NCBI GenBank assembly: GCA_005878385.1
Contig: VBMN01000059.1
Span: 1 to 35,118, forward strand
From: Methanobacteriota archaeon
Lineage (GTDB): Archaea; Thermoplasmatota; Thermoplasmata; RBG-16-68-12
Direction: 5' to 3'
DNA length: 35,118 nt
Below, one piece after another: positions 7,542-15,637 of the stretch. The stretch's first letter is position 1; every line of letters starts with the position of its first letter. Made by a program: the position numbers and the translations under genes. The notes under the pieces are model-generated. The model worked only from the letters and a program-made list of their open reading frames with translations, did no database searches and was not told where the DNA came from.

Positions 7542-8432
7542 TCAGATCTTCTTCATGCGACCGAGGATCGGCTCGTAGATCAGGCCCTTGTCGAGGAGCG
7601 CGTTGATCGATTCTTCCAAGGAGTCCTTCGACACGCCTTTCGACGTCGCGTTCTCGAGGATCCCTTCCCACGGCGCGCCCTTCCCGTCCTTGTCGAGGGC
7701 CGCGATGATTTCCAGGACCTTTGCCTCGGACTCGTCCGGTTCGCGGGGAGGCTCTTCTTTCTTCGTTTCAGCAGCGGCTTCGACGACGGGCTCGCCCGGA
7801 GCGATTGGCTCGCGGTACTCGGGGAGCAGGTAGCGTAGGCCTTCGGCGAGCATCGCGGTGTACCGGGACAAGTCCACCCGCCCGTAGTGGTTCATCGCCT
7901 GGACGATTCCGTCCGCGATCGCTTCTTTCACACCGATCTTCACGAGGCCCTCCTTCGTGAGCGGGTCCATCTTCTGGGCCTCGGCCATCGCATCGAGCCG
8001 TTTCTGGAGGGAGCGGCACGCCTCGAGGATCCAGAAGTCCCGGACCGTCTCGTCCACCGCTTTGATCGTCTCGGGCCGGATCGACGTGTACGTCGTCCCG
8101 GGCTGCGGAGAGTAGATGCGGCTCTTGCCGACGATCGCGCCGAACACGGGAGGTTTCAGCTTCGACAAGGTCCCGGCCGCCTCCGGCTGGTACTGGCCCG
8201 CGTACACGTGGAACGTGCCCGTCGGGTCCGAGACGCGGGCGCGCCACATTGGCTGCCCGTCCGTACCCACGTTCTCCACGTCCGTGATCACGCCGACGAC
8301 GAAGACCCGGTTCACCTTCGCGCCGAGCGGCGTGACGATGTACGAGGGAGGCCGTTCTCCGGTGCCCTCCGTTTCCAGGTTCGCGTCGTTGTACTCCGAG
8401 GCGAAGAGCCGCCAGGCGACCTCGCGGATCAC
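7542..8432 (-). CDS. RPA-associated protein (archaeal OB-fold partner of RPA)
   Basis: 296 residues. The N-terminal OB-fold region (about 30-135) contains RVFVVGVITDVENVG, RARVSDPTGTFHVYAGQYQPEA and IVGKSRIY, typical of the archaeal RPA-associated proteins (COG3390). A mostly helical middle and an acidic, Glu/Pro-rich linker (about 215-235) follow. The C-terminal winged-helix-like domain (about 236-296; SEAKVLEIIAALDKDGKG...INALLDKGLIYEPILGRMKKI) recalls RPA32C. The start ATG overlaps the stop of the upstream RPA gene by 4 bases (8429-8432), so the two are co-translated, as in haloarchaeal rpa operons. It presumably works with RPA on single-stranded DNA in replication and repair. Confidence 0.9.
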   Translation of the reverse strand: MIREVAWRLFASEYNDANLETEGTGERPPSYIVTPLGAKVNRVFVVGVITDVENVGTDGQPMWRARVSDPTGTFHVYAGQYQPEAAGTLSKLKPPVFGAIVGKSRIYSPQPGTTYTSIRPETIKAVDETVRDFWILEACRSLQKRLDAMAEAQKMDPLTKEGLVKIGVKEAIADGIVQAMNHYGRVDLSRYTAMLAEGLRYLLPEYREPIAPGEPVVEAAAETKKEEPPREPDESEAKVLEIIAALDKDGKGAPWEGILENATSKGVSKDSLEESINALLDKGLIYEPILGRMKKI

Positions 8433-9772
8433 GTGGATCCCTCCAGGCCTTCGAGCATCTCCCGCGCCTCCGACTGGACGTCCACCTTGAGCAGCTTCGC
8501 GGTCTCGACGATCATCATGAGCCCGTAGTCGTCCGAGGTCACGTTCCCGCGGGCCTCGATCGGCTGGGCCACCAAGAGGTCCGCGAGTTCATCCCGCACG
8601 ATCTCGGTCGACATCGCCTCCTTCGCGGCGGCGATGCAGGCGTCGAGCGATTTGTCGAGAAGCGCCTCGGTGAGTTCTCGGTCGAAGACGGCGGTGAGCG
8701 CCCCCGAGCCGTCGTCGAGGACCGCCTTCACGCGGAGGTCCGGTTCTCCCTTCACTTCCCCGTGGAGTCGGCAGGCGCCCTTTCGCAGGACCCGTCGGCA
8801 CTCCGGGCACCGATAGACGAGTCCCGAACCTTCCCGAAGATCGATTAGGATTCCGCGCACCGTCACATCGGCGGCGCCGCCGCGCTCGGCGAGGTCCTCA
8901 ATCCACATTCGGGGGCTGACGTTCAACCGGTCCGAAGGCGGAAGCAGGTCCGGTTTCAACCGGGTGATCGTCGCGCGCTCGTCGAAGCTGATCTGCGGGA
9001 TGCCCCGCCACGACTTCACGTAGGCTCCCTCGATCCGAAGGACTTCGTCGTCCTTCAGGGTGAAATCCTTCCACGCGCTGAACTGCGTCTTGCCCGTCTC
9101 GTCCGCGAGGACGCCCGAGAAGACGGCCTTGGGAGCGCCGTCCACCTCGACCTCGCGCCGCTCGACGGACAGGATCCGCGCGGTCACGGCGACGTTCGAG
9201 CCGCCCTCCCGCAGGTCCACGACGCGGACCGGGGTGGGCTTCCCGACGTACGGCTGGCCGACGCCGGGCTTGTACTCGGGCAGGGCCGTCGGTGCCTCTT
9301 TTGCAACAGCCGTGCGGCTGCCGAAGTTCACCTGGACCTGACCGCGGTACTCCTTCGTGTATGCGTTCTGCACGCGGACCACGTCTCCCTTGGCGAGGGG
9401 CACCGACAAAGGCTCCCACGCGGTGAAGGGGATCGTCGTGGTCGGGTCGCCGAGGATGCCGTAGAGGATTCGCTTCGAGCCGCCTTCGACGCTCACGTCC
9501 TTCTCGTTCACGCTCACGATGCGGGCGAGCAGATTCACGCTCTGTTCCCCTGGTAGGAGTTCCCGCAGGGTCTTGCTGACCCCCATCGCGAGGGTCGCCG
9601 GATTGCCGCCGTGCTTCTTCACGATCGACCGCTTCGCCGTGTCGAGCGACACGCGATACACGTTCAGGTAGCTCGACAGTTCTCGCTCGATCTCTTGCTC
9701 ACTCACTTTGTTTCCAAGCGCCCGGTTGATGTCCTGGACATGGGGCGCCAGTTCTTCCTTCACAGAATTCAC
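8429..9772 (-). CDS. rpa: Replication protein A (single-stranded DNA-binding protein, RPA1/RPA41-like)
   Basis: 447-residue archaeal RPA. An N-terminal helical region (1-70) is followed by OB folds at roughly 75-155, 180-275 and 300-430. The third contains a zinc finger CPEC-x8-CRLH (Cys322, Cys325, Cys334, His337), as in RPA70 family C-terminal OB folds. It coats single-stranded DNA during replication, recombination and repair. The start is GTG at 9770-9772; another GTG four codons in is possible. A TATA-like CTTTATACC (about 9823-9831) lies 55 bases upstream and may also serve the divergent acetyltransferase gene. It is the first gene of the RPA operon, overlapping the RPA-associated gene by 4 bases. 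Confidence 0.92.
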   Translation of the reverse strand: MNSVKEELAPHVQDINRALGNKVSEQEIERELSSYLNVYRVSLDTAKRSIVKKHGGNPATLAMGVSKTLRELLPGEQSVNLLARIVSVNEKDVSVEGGSKRILYGILGDPTTTIPFTAWEPLSVPLAKGDVVRVQNAYTKEYRGQVQVNFGSRTAVAKEAPTALPEYKPGVGQPYVGKPTPVRVVDLREGGSNVAVTARILSVERREVEVDGAPKAVFSGVLADETGKTQFSAWKDFTLKDDEVLRIEGAYVKSWRGIPQISFDERATITRLKPDLLPPSDRLNVSPRMWIEDLAERGGAADVTVRGILIDLREGSGLVYRCPECRRVLRKGACRLHGEVKGEPDLRVKAVLDDGSGALTAVFDRELTEALLDKSLDACIAAAKEAMSTEIVRDELADLLVAQPIEARGNVTSDDYGLMMIVETAKLLKVDVQSEAREMLEGLEGST

Positions 9773-9824
9773 GTTCCCGAGGCGTGTCTGTTTCTCGCCT
9801 CATTCTCGAGGATGATTCCGCGGT

Positions 9825-9830
9825 ATAAAG
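9825..9830. promoter_or_regulatory. TATA box between divergent rpa and GNAT genes
   Basis: TATAAA on plus, TTTATA on minus. It is the only TATA-like element in the 70-base divergent intergenic region. It is 55 bases from the rpa start but only about 16 from the GTG used for the acetyltransferase, so the latter start may be further downstream. Confidence 0.5.
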
Positions 9831-9842
9831 AGGTTCGGCGAG

Positions 9843-10685
9843 GTGGCCGAAAGTACTTCTGATAGGCACGGAAGATTCATTCCATCGATTCCCTTGGCGA
9901 CCGACGTGGACACGGACGAGATGCTCCGCGCCGTGATCGAGTTCCTTCGGATCTGGCGGGAGCAGGCCCCCGCGAAGGTGCGGACGACCTGGGGCACCAT
10001 TTACCGGGACGATCGGTTTCCCTTGATCCACCAGGCGAACCTGGGGTGGGTGGCGACACCGCCCGAAGGAGGTTCGAAGAAGATCATCGAGGACCTGGGA
10101 GAGGCGTTCCGCGGAACGGCAATCCCTCATCAGGCCCTCCTGTTCGAGGATGCGGAGAAGGCCTTCGCGCTCCAGGAGGAGTTCGTCCGCCTCGGATTCC
10201 GCCCCACCGCGGAACTCGCGTTAGCCAAGGTCGGACTCCCCGATTGCATCGTGAATACCGACTTGGAGGTCCGACCGGCCGCTGAAGGGGCAGCGTTGGA
10301 CGACTTCCGTGCGATATCGGCGGCCATCGATGCAGGCTCCGGTCATTCTCGCGACGTCATCGACCAGCTGTGGGGCCTCTGGCGCGAGCGATCCCACCGG
10401 GTGGGAATGCAGCCCTACGTGGCGTATCTGAATGGCAAGGCAGCCGGCACGATCAGTGTCTGGCCGCGGGGAATCTTCGCGTGGATTGACAACGTCGCGA
10501 CGCACCCGGACTTCCGGATGCGGGGTGTCGGTCGCACGATGCTCTTCGAAGCCTGCAAGCGCGCGATCGAGGCTCGATGCGAGTGGGTCGTGCTAATCTC
10601 GGACCTGTTCGACACTCCGAAAGAGATGTACAAGACCCTCGGGTTCGAGGCCATCGGTGAAGTCCGCGGTTTCTTGCGCGAATAA
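9843..10685 (+). CDS. GNAT-family N-acetyltransferase
   Basis: 280 residues. The C-terminal GNAT domain (about 190-280) shows VAYLNGKAAGTISVW, the motif A region IDNVATHPDFRMRGVGRTML with the acetyl-CoA loop RMRGVG, and the C-terminal MYKTLGFEAIGEVRGF. The N-terminal half (about 20-150) appears to be a second, more divergent GNAT-like lobe (LFEDAEKAFALQEEFVRLGFRPT). The acceptor substrate is unknown. The start used is GTG at 9843; GTG 9906 or ATG 9921 are alternatives suggested by the position of the TATA box at 9825-9830. The SDR gene follows after 36 bases on the same strand. Confidence 0.85.
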   Translation: MAESTSDRHGRFIPSIPLATDVDTDEMLRAVIEFLRIWREQAPAKVRTTWGTIYRDDRFPLIHQANLGWVATPPEGGSKKIIEDLGEAFRGTAIPHQALLFEDAEKAFALQEEFVRLGFRPTAELALAKVGLPDCIVNTDLEVRPAAEGAALDDFRAISAAIDAGSGHSRDVIDQLWGLWRERSHRVGMQPYVAYLNGKAAGTISVWPRGIFAWIDNVATHPDFRMRGVGRTMLFEACKRAIEARCEWVVLISDLFDTPKEMYKTLGFEAIGEVRGFLRE

Positions 10686-10721
10686 GGCCGCGGGCCGAAT
10701 CCTTCTTACGCGGCGGCTCCA

Positions 10722-11525
10722 ATGGCCGCCTTCGTGGACCTCGGTATTCGGGACAAAGTCGCTCTCGTCGCCGCGGCGAGCCAGGGCATGGGCCGTGCGA
10801 CCGCGTTCGCCCTCGCCCGCGAGGGATGCAAGGTCGCGATCTGCGCGCGGAACGAGGGGCCGCTCCAGGCAACCGTCAAAGCGATCCGCAAAGAGACCGG
10901 TGCCGAAGTCCACGGAATTACCGCAGATGTCGCCCGCGCCGAAAACGTGGCCACGTTCGTGAACGGGGCGGTCCAGGCGTTCGGAGGCGTCGACCTGCTC
11001 GTCACCAACGCGGGAGGTCCACCCACCGGCCGCTTCGAGACGTTGACCGATGAGCAATGGTCTCGGGCGTACGATCTCACCCTGCAGAGTTCGGTCCGAC
11101 TCGTGAGGACCAGTCTTCCCTCGATGAAGGCTCGCGGTGGCGGTGCCATCGTGGCGATCACGTCGATCAGCGTAAAGCAGCCAATTGAGAATCTCCTCCT
11201 CTCGAACGCGATGCGCGCCGCCGTCGTCGGGCTCGTGAAGACCCTCGCCCGTGAACTCGGGCCGAGCCGCATTCGCGTGAACGCCGTGGCTCCAGGATGG
11301 ATCGCGACGGACCGCCTTGCCGAGGTCACCAAGATCCGAGCGGAACGCGAAGGGAAAACGCTCGCGGTCGCGATGGCCGAAGATGCGAAGGAGGTCCCGC
11401 TGGGCCGAATCGGAGAGCCTCAGGAGGTCGCCGACCTCATCGCGTTCCTGTTGTCCGACCGGGCCTCCTACCTGACGGGGAACGTGATCCAGATCGACGG
11501 CGGTCTGTATCGCGGTGTGCAATGA
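10722..11525 (+). CDS. Short-chain dehydrogenase/reductase family protein, atypical active site
   Basis: 267-residue FabG-like SDR with a Rossmann nucleotide-binding loop ASQGMG (19-24), TNAGG (95-99), a serine-rich strand AITSIS (145-150), the RIRVNAVAPGWIATD segment (184-197) and the C-terminal YLTGNVIQIDGG. The usual catalytic YxxxK is replaced by SNAMR (161-165): neither Tyr nor Lys is present, while the substrate-site Ser is kept. Classical oxidoreductase chemistry may therefore be altered or lost, although similar SDR subgroups exist. The start ATG is 36 bases after the acetyltransferase stop, compatible with co-transcription. Confidence 0.88.
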   Translation: MAAFVDLGIRDKVALVAAASQGMGRATAFALAREGCKVAICARNEGPLQATVKAIRKETGAEVHGITADVARAENVATFVNGAVQAFGGVDLLVTNAGGPPTGRFETLTDEQWSRAYDLTLQSSVRLVRTSLPSMKARGGGAIVAITSISVKQPIENLLLSNAMRAAVVGLVKTLARELGPSRIRVNAVAPGWIATDRLAEVTKIRAEREGKTLAVAMAEDAKEVPLGRIGEPQEVADLIAFLLSDRASYLTGNVIQIDGGLYRGVQ

Positions 11526-11541
11526 CGGAATCGGTCGCGGG

Positions 11542-11871
11542 TCAGACGTCGCGCTTCGGCTGTTTTGTCGGCGTGTTCGAGCAAGACCAGCACGAACGGC
11601 GAGAGACGCTGTTCCACGCGCGGCACTGGCGGCACTGCCATGTCTCTGACGAAGACGCCGTCGAGGGATACATGCTGCGGCGGGCGATCGCGGCCCCGCA
11701 GGACCAGCAGATCGTCAGCTCAGCTTCGTTGGCCACCGCGCAGTGAGGGCACTCCCAGCTTGGGCCCAGGAGCCGCGGTAGTTTCCGCGTGCGAAGACGC
11801 CAGTCGACCCACGCGAAGACGACCCCGCCGACGAGAAGGATAAGGAGGGCACCCGGCAGGAGATCTTCCAC
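11542..11871 (-). CDS. Membrane-anchored protein with two RanBP2-type zinc fingers
   Basis: 109 residues. An N-terminal transmembrane helix (about 5-23, LLPGALLILLVGGVVFAWV) is followed by a basic stretch (RLRTRK) and two tandem fingers. Finger 1 is W-x-CPHC-x3-N-x6-CWSC and finger 2 is W-x-CRQC-x3-N-x6-CWSC; both match exactly the RanBP2-type pattern WxCx2Cx3Nx6Cx2C. The start is GTG at 11869-11871, with a TATA-like CCTATATTACC (11895-11905) 29 bases upstream. It is convergent with the SDR gene (16-base gap). RanBP2 fingers bind single-stranded RNA or ubiquitin in eukaryotes; the role here is unknown. Confidence 0.82.
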   Translation of the reverse strand: MEDLLPGALLILLVGGVVFAWVDWRLRTRKLPRLLGPSWECPHCAVANEAELTICWSCGAAIARRSMYPSTASSSETWQCRQCRAWNSVSRRSCWSCSNTPTKQPKRDV

Positions 11872-11894
11872 GTCCGATGACGTTCTTTCGTGGC

Positions 11895-11905
11895 GGTAAT
11901 ATAGG
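11895..11905 (-). promoter_or_regulatory. TATA-like box of the double zinc finger gene
   Basis: CCTATATTACC on the minus strand, centred 29 bases upstream of the GTG start, the spacing expected for a nearly leaderless archaeal transcript. Confidence 0.55.
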
Positions 11906-11947
11906 CTCCTCGCTCCGTATCACGTACGATACTTGTTGTGCCGCGAC

Positions 11948-12565
11948 TCACTGATTGAACGTCTCGACCTTCTCGAACGTCTGCTTCAGGTACTTGATGA
12001 GGACGTCCCGGTTTCGCCTCAGGTGGCTCTCGTACCAGACGCGGACCAGATCCGCAAAGAGTCGATGCAAGTCGTCCACATTCGTTTTGTCGAGGGGCTG
12101 GTCGTACAGCGTGTGGATCGTCCAGATCCGCTTCCATCCGCTATATTTGTAGTAATGTTCGCCCTCGCAGTATTCGAACGTCACTCGGAGATGGGCCTTG
12201 CCGTCCGTCTCGACATAATTCACCTTCAACGCGTCCCCGACGCGGCCTTGGTCCATCGAGCGGTCGAGAAGTTGAATCGATTGGACGGCCGCCGGATTGA
12301 AACCGGGGCGCCAGTGCCAGTCGCCGTCCGGGAACGTGTCCGGGAACACGGCCCAGTTCGTGTACGAAGGCTCGAGGGCGAAGTGCACGTTGATCTTGTT
12401 GAAGCGCTTCCAGACCCTCCAGAAGTCCTCGATCAGGGTCTTGTTCAATTCGAGCCGGGCGACGTTTTGTTCTCCGACGTCCTCGATGATTTCCCGAGTC
12501 TTCTTCTCAAGTTCCGCGTCCAGGGAGGAGAACCAGTCATCCCCCTTGGCCTTCTTCGCCGCCAT
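11948..12565 (-). CDS. Hypothetical protein, soluble, aromatic-rich
   Basis: 205 residues from the ATG at 12563-12565 (a TTG lies two codons earlier). Not recognised. It has a charged N-terminus (AAKKAKGDDWF), a helical stretch (about 12-60, LEKKTREIIEDVGEQNVARLEL... FWRVWKRFNKI), then a beta-rich section with many Trp/Tyr/His (HFALEPSYTNWAVFPDTF; HLRVTFEYCEGEHYYKYSGW) and a C-terminal helical region (DLHRLFADLVRVWYESHLRRNRD). There is no signal peptide or membrane segment. A TATA-like CTATATAG lies at 12606-12613. Good coding character and a clean promoter make it a real gene; function unknown. Confidence 0.75.
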   Translation of the reverse strand: MAAKKAKGDDWFSSLDAELEKKTREIIEDVGEQNVARLELNKTLIEDFWRVWKRFNKINVHFALEPSYTNWAVFPDTFPDGDWHWRPGFNPAAVQSIQLLDRSMDQGRVGDALKVNYVETDGKAHLRVTFEYCEGEHYYKYSGWKRIWTIHTLYDQPLDKTNVDDLHRLFADLVRVWYESHLRRNRDVLIKYLKQTFEKVETFNQ

Positions 12566-12605
12566 GGCCAAGTCCCTTCTCTCCGGCCTCGAATGAAATC
12601 TCTCG

Positions 12606-12613
12606 CTATATAG
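12606..12613 (-). promoter_or_regulatory. TATA-like box
   Basis: CTATATAG, symmetrical, centred 44 bases from the ATG at 12565, between the unknown gene at 11948-12565 and the M55 peptidase gene. Confidence 0.5.
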
Positions 12614-12643
12614 GTATTTGTCAGCGACATATGGAGGCCGCGA

Positions 12644-13465
12644 CTAGTCGCCGCCGGCGATGGTGACCATCGCGTAGAAGGTTCGGAACGCCTCCGGGTA
12701 GTCGGCGGCTTCGAACTCGAAACGCAATCCCCCGACACGGCGGACCGTGGGGATCATCGCGGCCCGATCGGCCGCGTAGGTGCCTCGGAACTCGACGATC
12801 ATTTGGACCGGGGTCTTCGCTCGAAGGGGCGGGATCGCCTTCGCATCCCGGACCGCTTTAGTGGCTTCGGCCCGAATCTGTTCGCGGGCCTTGTTCGGGT
12901 GCAGATTCCTCGCGGACGTGGCCCCGGTGGCGTCTTTCACGGCGACCGTGTGAACATTCGGGCTCAGGCCCTTCGCCTCCGCGGTCACCGCCCAGTCACC
13001 CGTGACGAGGACCACGGGGACGCCATAATGGCCCGCCAGGTATGCATTGATCCCTGTCTCACCGACTTCGATCCCATTTACACGGACCGCCGCAATGGTT
13101 CCGCTGTAGGTGTGGTCGAGGATCGCGCGCGGCGTACCGGCCTTCGCGTGATATCCGACGAATAGGGCGGCGTCATAGGACGCGTCGAGGTCTTGCACCA
13201 TCGAGAACCCACGCGGCGTTCCCCGGAGGAGGGTCGCTCCCTCGTGCAGCTCTTCCGGAATCAAATTGTCGAAGTTCCAATGAGAATCGGCAATCAGGAC
13301 TTCCGTGGCGCCGGCCTTCAAGCAGCCTTCGATCGCGGCGTTTCCTTCCTGCGTCATGAGGCGTCGACTCTGCTGGTACGCCTCGCCTCCCTTCGTTGGA
13401 TCCGTCTCAATCTCCCGGACAACGCCGCAGATTCCCTCCATGTCGATGGAGATGAAGGCCTTCAT
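12644..13465 (-). CDS. dppA: M55-family D-aminopeptidase (DppA-like)
   Basis: 273-residue zinc peptidase of MEROPS family M55. The expected metal ligands are present: Asp8 and Glu10 in SIDMEG, His62 in DSHWNFDN, His106 in GYHAKAG and Glu136 in GETGINA. A catalytic-type His118 occurs in ILDHTYSG. DppA from Bacillus releases N-terminal D-amino acids and assembles as a decamer; archaeal homologues may process D-residue or ordinary peptides. There is no signal sequence, so the protein is cytoplasmic. The start ATG is at 13463-13465. Upstream is a weak TATA-like GTTAAGG (about 13502-13508). No dipeptide transporter genes are adjacent. Confidence 0.92.
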   Translation of the reverse strand: MKAFISIDMEGICGVVREIETDPTKGGEAYQQSRRLMTQEGNAAIEGCLKAGATEVLIADSHWNFDNLIPEELHEGATLLRGTPRGFSMVQDLDASYDAALFVGYHAKAGTPRAILDHTYSGTIAAVRVNGIEVGETGINAYLAGHYGVPVVLVTGDWAVTAEAKGLSPNVHTVAVKDATGATSARNLHPNKAREQIRAEATKAVRDAKAIPPLRAKTPVQMIVEFRGTYAADRAAMIPTVRRVGGLRFEFEAADYPEAFRTFYAMVTIAGGD

Positions 13466-13626
13466 CGGTTTCTCTCGGTCGACCGCATGGAGCGAATCGC
13501 CTTAACGTTTCGGAAGGCGGTGTTGACTGCGGTGTCGCGGAATACCGGGCACATGTTTAAGCGTCGAGACACGCACGGTGATCACATCAACCGGGGCCTG
13601 CCCCCGAGGAGGAGTTAGACCCCACC

Positions 13627-13680
13627 ATGGCATCGAAGAAAAGCAAGACGACGAAGAAAGCGAAGAAAGGCAAGCGCTGA
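13627..13680 (+). CDS. Candidate 17-residue lysine-rich microprotein
   Basis: ATG-initiated frame encoding MASKKSKTTKKAKKGKR: 8 Lys and 1 Arg, no acidic residue. A purine-rich GAGGAGGAG (13606-13614) lies 12 bases ahead. A TATA-like GTTTAAG (about 13555-13561) is further upstream, and a strongly T-rich run (13712-13750) follows as a possible terminator. It sits alone in the divergent/convergent gap between the M55 and gatE genes. Size and composition suggest a nucleic-acid-binding or ribosome-associated peptide, but this is inference; no family is recognised. Confidence 0.4.
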   Translation: MASKKSKTTKKAKKGKR

Positions 13681-13708
13681 TCGATTCACGCTCGCTAATC
13701 TCGCTCTG

Positions 13709-13750
13709 ACTTGATTCACCTTTTTCCTTTCTTTCTTTCGCTCTTTCTCC
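13709..13750 (+). terminator. T-rich putative terminator
   Basis: Plus-strand run of T-rich sequence (TTTTTCCTTTCTTTCTTTCG and neighbouring) overlapping the 3' end of gatE on the other strand. Archaeal transcription terminates on oligo-T; this would stop plus-strand transcripts from the microprotein frame. It is partly explained by the Lys/Arg-rich GatE C-terminus. Confidence 0.35.
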
Positions 13751-15605
13751 CGCTGACGTGCGCCGTGAGTCGCGCGCGGAGGACTTCGCTCACGAGCTTC
13801 CCGTCGGCCCGCCCCCGGACCTGCTCCATGACGCGGCCCATGAGGGCCTTCTCGGCCTTTTCTCCTCGAGCCTGGATCATGTCCTCCGACTCCGCGAGGA
13901 CCGCGTCTACGATTTTCTGGAGATCCTCGCGGCTCATTCCTTTCACGCCGAGGGAGGAGAGCGCCGCGGACGCGCGAACTCCACTCCGAGCCATCTCGCG
14001 CAGGAGATCCGGGACCGCTTCCTTCGCAAACCGACCCGCCTTCAGGAGGGAGAACAATTCTCGGAGACGGTCCACGGGAATTCCATCGACGTCGAAGGAT
14101 TCGCGCCTCAGCTCGCTGAAGTTGTAGAGCAAGACCGTCGCGACGAGCTTCGGCTCCCCAAACTCTCGGGCGATCAATTCGAACAGCTCGTCCACGCCCT
14201 CCTGGACGAGTTGACGAGCTTGCTGTTCATGAACCGCGTACTCGCGCGCGAGCCGGGCCACCGTGACGTCGGGCCTCTCCGGGAGATGCTCGCGGATGCG
14301 ATCGAGGCGGTCCCGTGTCACTCGGATGGGCGGCACGTCGGTCTCGGGATACATCCGCGCTTTCCCGGGAAGGGGCCGGCTGTACACCGTGGTGCCGTCC
14401 GGTCTTGGCTCCCGCGTCTCCGGAGGAACCCCTTCGATGGCCGCGGCGGCCCGAGGGACCATCTCCTCGATGGCGGCGCGGGCCTTGACCTCTTCTTCCG
14501 CGACGATAACGAACGCATCCTGCGATCCCGTTCGAAGGGCTCTGCGGACCGCGTCGACCTCGGATGCGGTAATCCCATACGCCGGCAACTCGTCGGAGTG
14601 GAAGATTCCGGCCACCCCAGCGACCCGCGCGTGGGCCGCGAGTTCAGGCCCCAGTTTCCCCTTCAGCTGGCCCGCAAATCCGGGGAGGGACCACCCGAGG
14701 ATCACCCCGCCCTTCTTCAGGGCCGCCGCGACCACCTTAGACTGTGTCTCCTGGAAGGCCGCGCTGAGATCTTGGACACCTGAAGGGATCGATCGAATGC
14801 CCCGCCTCTTCAATTCCGCTGCCACCTCCAGGAGCATGCGCTGTCGTTCCACTTCTTTTTCCACGAACGTGGCGATGAGTCGGAGCTCTTGGACGCCCTT
14901 GATCTCGATGCGTGATCCGCCCTTGATCGAGACGTTCAGATCCTCGCGGATGGTCCCGATGCCACGCATCACCTTCCGCGTCGCACGGAGGAGGGAGCCG
15001 AATGCGAGGGCGACTTCCCGCGCTTCCTCCGGCGTCTGGATGTCCGGGCTCGTCGCGATCTCCACGAGCGGGATCCCGAGGCGGTCCAGGCGATAGACGA
15101 CCTCGCCCTCCGCCTCGCCCAGTTTCCGTGCCGCGTCTTCCTCGAGGAGGATGGTCGGGACTCCAATTCGCTTCCCGTTCGTCTCGAGGTGTCCGTCCAG
15201 GGCGACGAGAGCGGACCGCTGGAATCCCGACGTGTTCGAACCGTCGATGACGATTTTCCGCATGAAGTCCACTTCGCTCGCGCACTTCGCGTCGAGGAGG
15301 AGCGCGATCTCGAGGGCGATATCCAGGGCCTCCGGGTTCGGCGGATGGGGCGGCTCCTCGTCCGCCTCGACGAGGCAGGAGTTCGGCGTCGTCTCGTAGA
15401 CGAAGGTGAGTCGCCGCTTCGCCTCTTCGATGGCCGCGGCGTCGACCTCGCCGAGCTCGGACTGGGTCGGCCGAAGCCTTCGACGGAATCGTTGTCCACC
15501 GAGGTCGTCGACGAGGACCGACGCGTCCTCGCAGAAGAGCTTGTGCGTCGCGAGTTGCTGGTGGATCTCCAGTCCGACCTTCAGGCCGAGGGCCCGATAG
15601 TCCAT
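13716..15605 (-). CDS. gatE: Glutamyl-tRNA(Gln) amidotransferase subunit E
   Basis: 629-residue GatE, the kinase/amidotransferase subunit of the archaeal GatDE complex that converts Glu-tRNA(Gln) to Gln-tRNA(Gln) using ammonia supplied by GatD. The GatB/E catalytic fold begins GLKVGLEIHQQL. The sequence includes YETTPNSCLVEADEEPP, RKIVIDGSNTSGFQR, YRLDRLGIPLVEIAT and the IREDLNVSI motif. An AspRS-like GAD insertion lies near FHSDELPAYGIT...VIVAEEEVKA. The C-terminal tail is GatB/YqeY-like and ends in a basic stretch (SGRKSERKKGKR). The frame runs to 15695, but ATG 15605 fits the family start. A palindromic TATA-like GGATTAATCC lies 27 bases ahead. gatD is nearby but separated by three small genes. 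Confidence 0.95.
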   Translation of the reverse strand: MDYRALGLKVGLEIHQQLATHKLFCEDASVLVDDLGGQRFRRRLRPTQSELGEVDAAAIEEAKRRLTFVYETTPNSCLVEADEEPPHPPNPEALDIALEIALLLDAKCASEVDFMRKIVIDGSNTSGFQRSALVALDGHLETNGKRIGVPTILLEEDAARKLGEAEGEVVYRLDRLGIPLVEIATSPDIQTPEEAREVALAFGSLLRATRKVMRGIGTIREDLNVSIKGGSRIEIKGVQELRLIATFVEKEVERQRMLLEVAAELKRRGIRSIPSGVQDLSAAFQETQSKVVAAALKKGGVILGWSLPGFAGQLKGKLGPELAAHARVAGVAGIFHSDELPAYGITASEVDAVRRALRTGSQDAFVIVAEEEVKARAAIEEMVPRAAAAIEGVPPETREPRPDGTTVYSRPLPGKARMYPETDVPPIRVTRDRLDRIREHLPERPDVTVARLAREYAVHEQQARQLVQEGVDELFELIAREFGEPKLVATVLLYNFSELRRESFDVDGIPVDRLRELFSLLKAGRFAKEAVPDLLREMARSGVRASAALSSLGVKGMSREDLQKIVDAVLAESEDMIQARGEKAEKALMGRVMEQVRGRADGKLVSEVLRARLTAHVSGRKSERKKGKR

Positions 15606-15627
15606 TGGCTCAGGAATCGAAGGCGCG

Positions 15628-15637
15628 GGATTAATCC
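15628..15637 (-). promoter_or_regulatory. TATA-like palindrome upstream of gatE
   Basis: GGATTAATCC, perfectly palindromic, centred 27 bases from the gatE ATG. It contains the TAA stop of the upstream gene (15631-15633). Confidence 0.45.
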
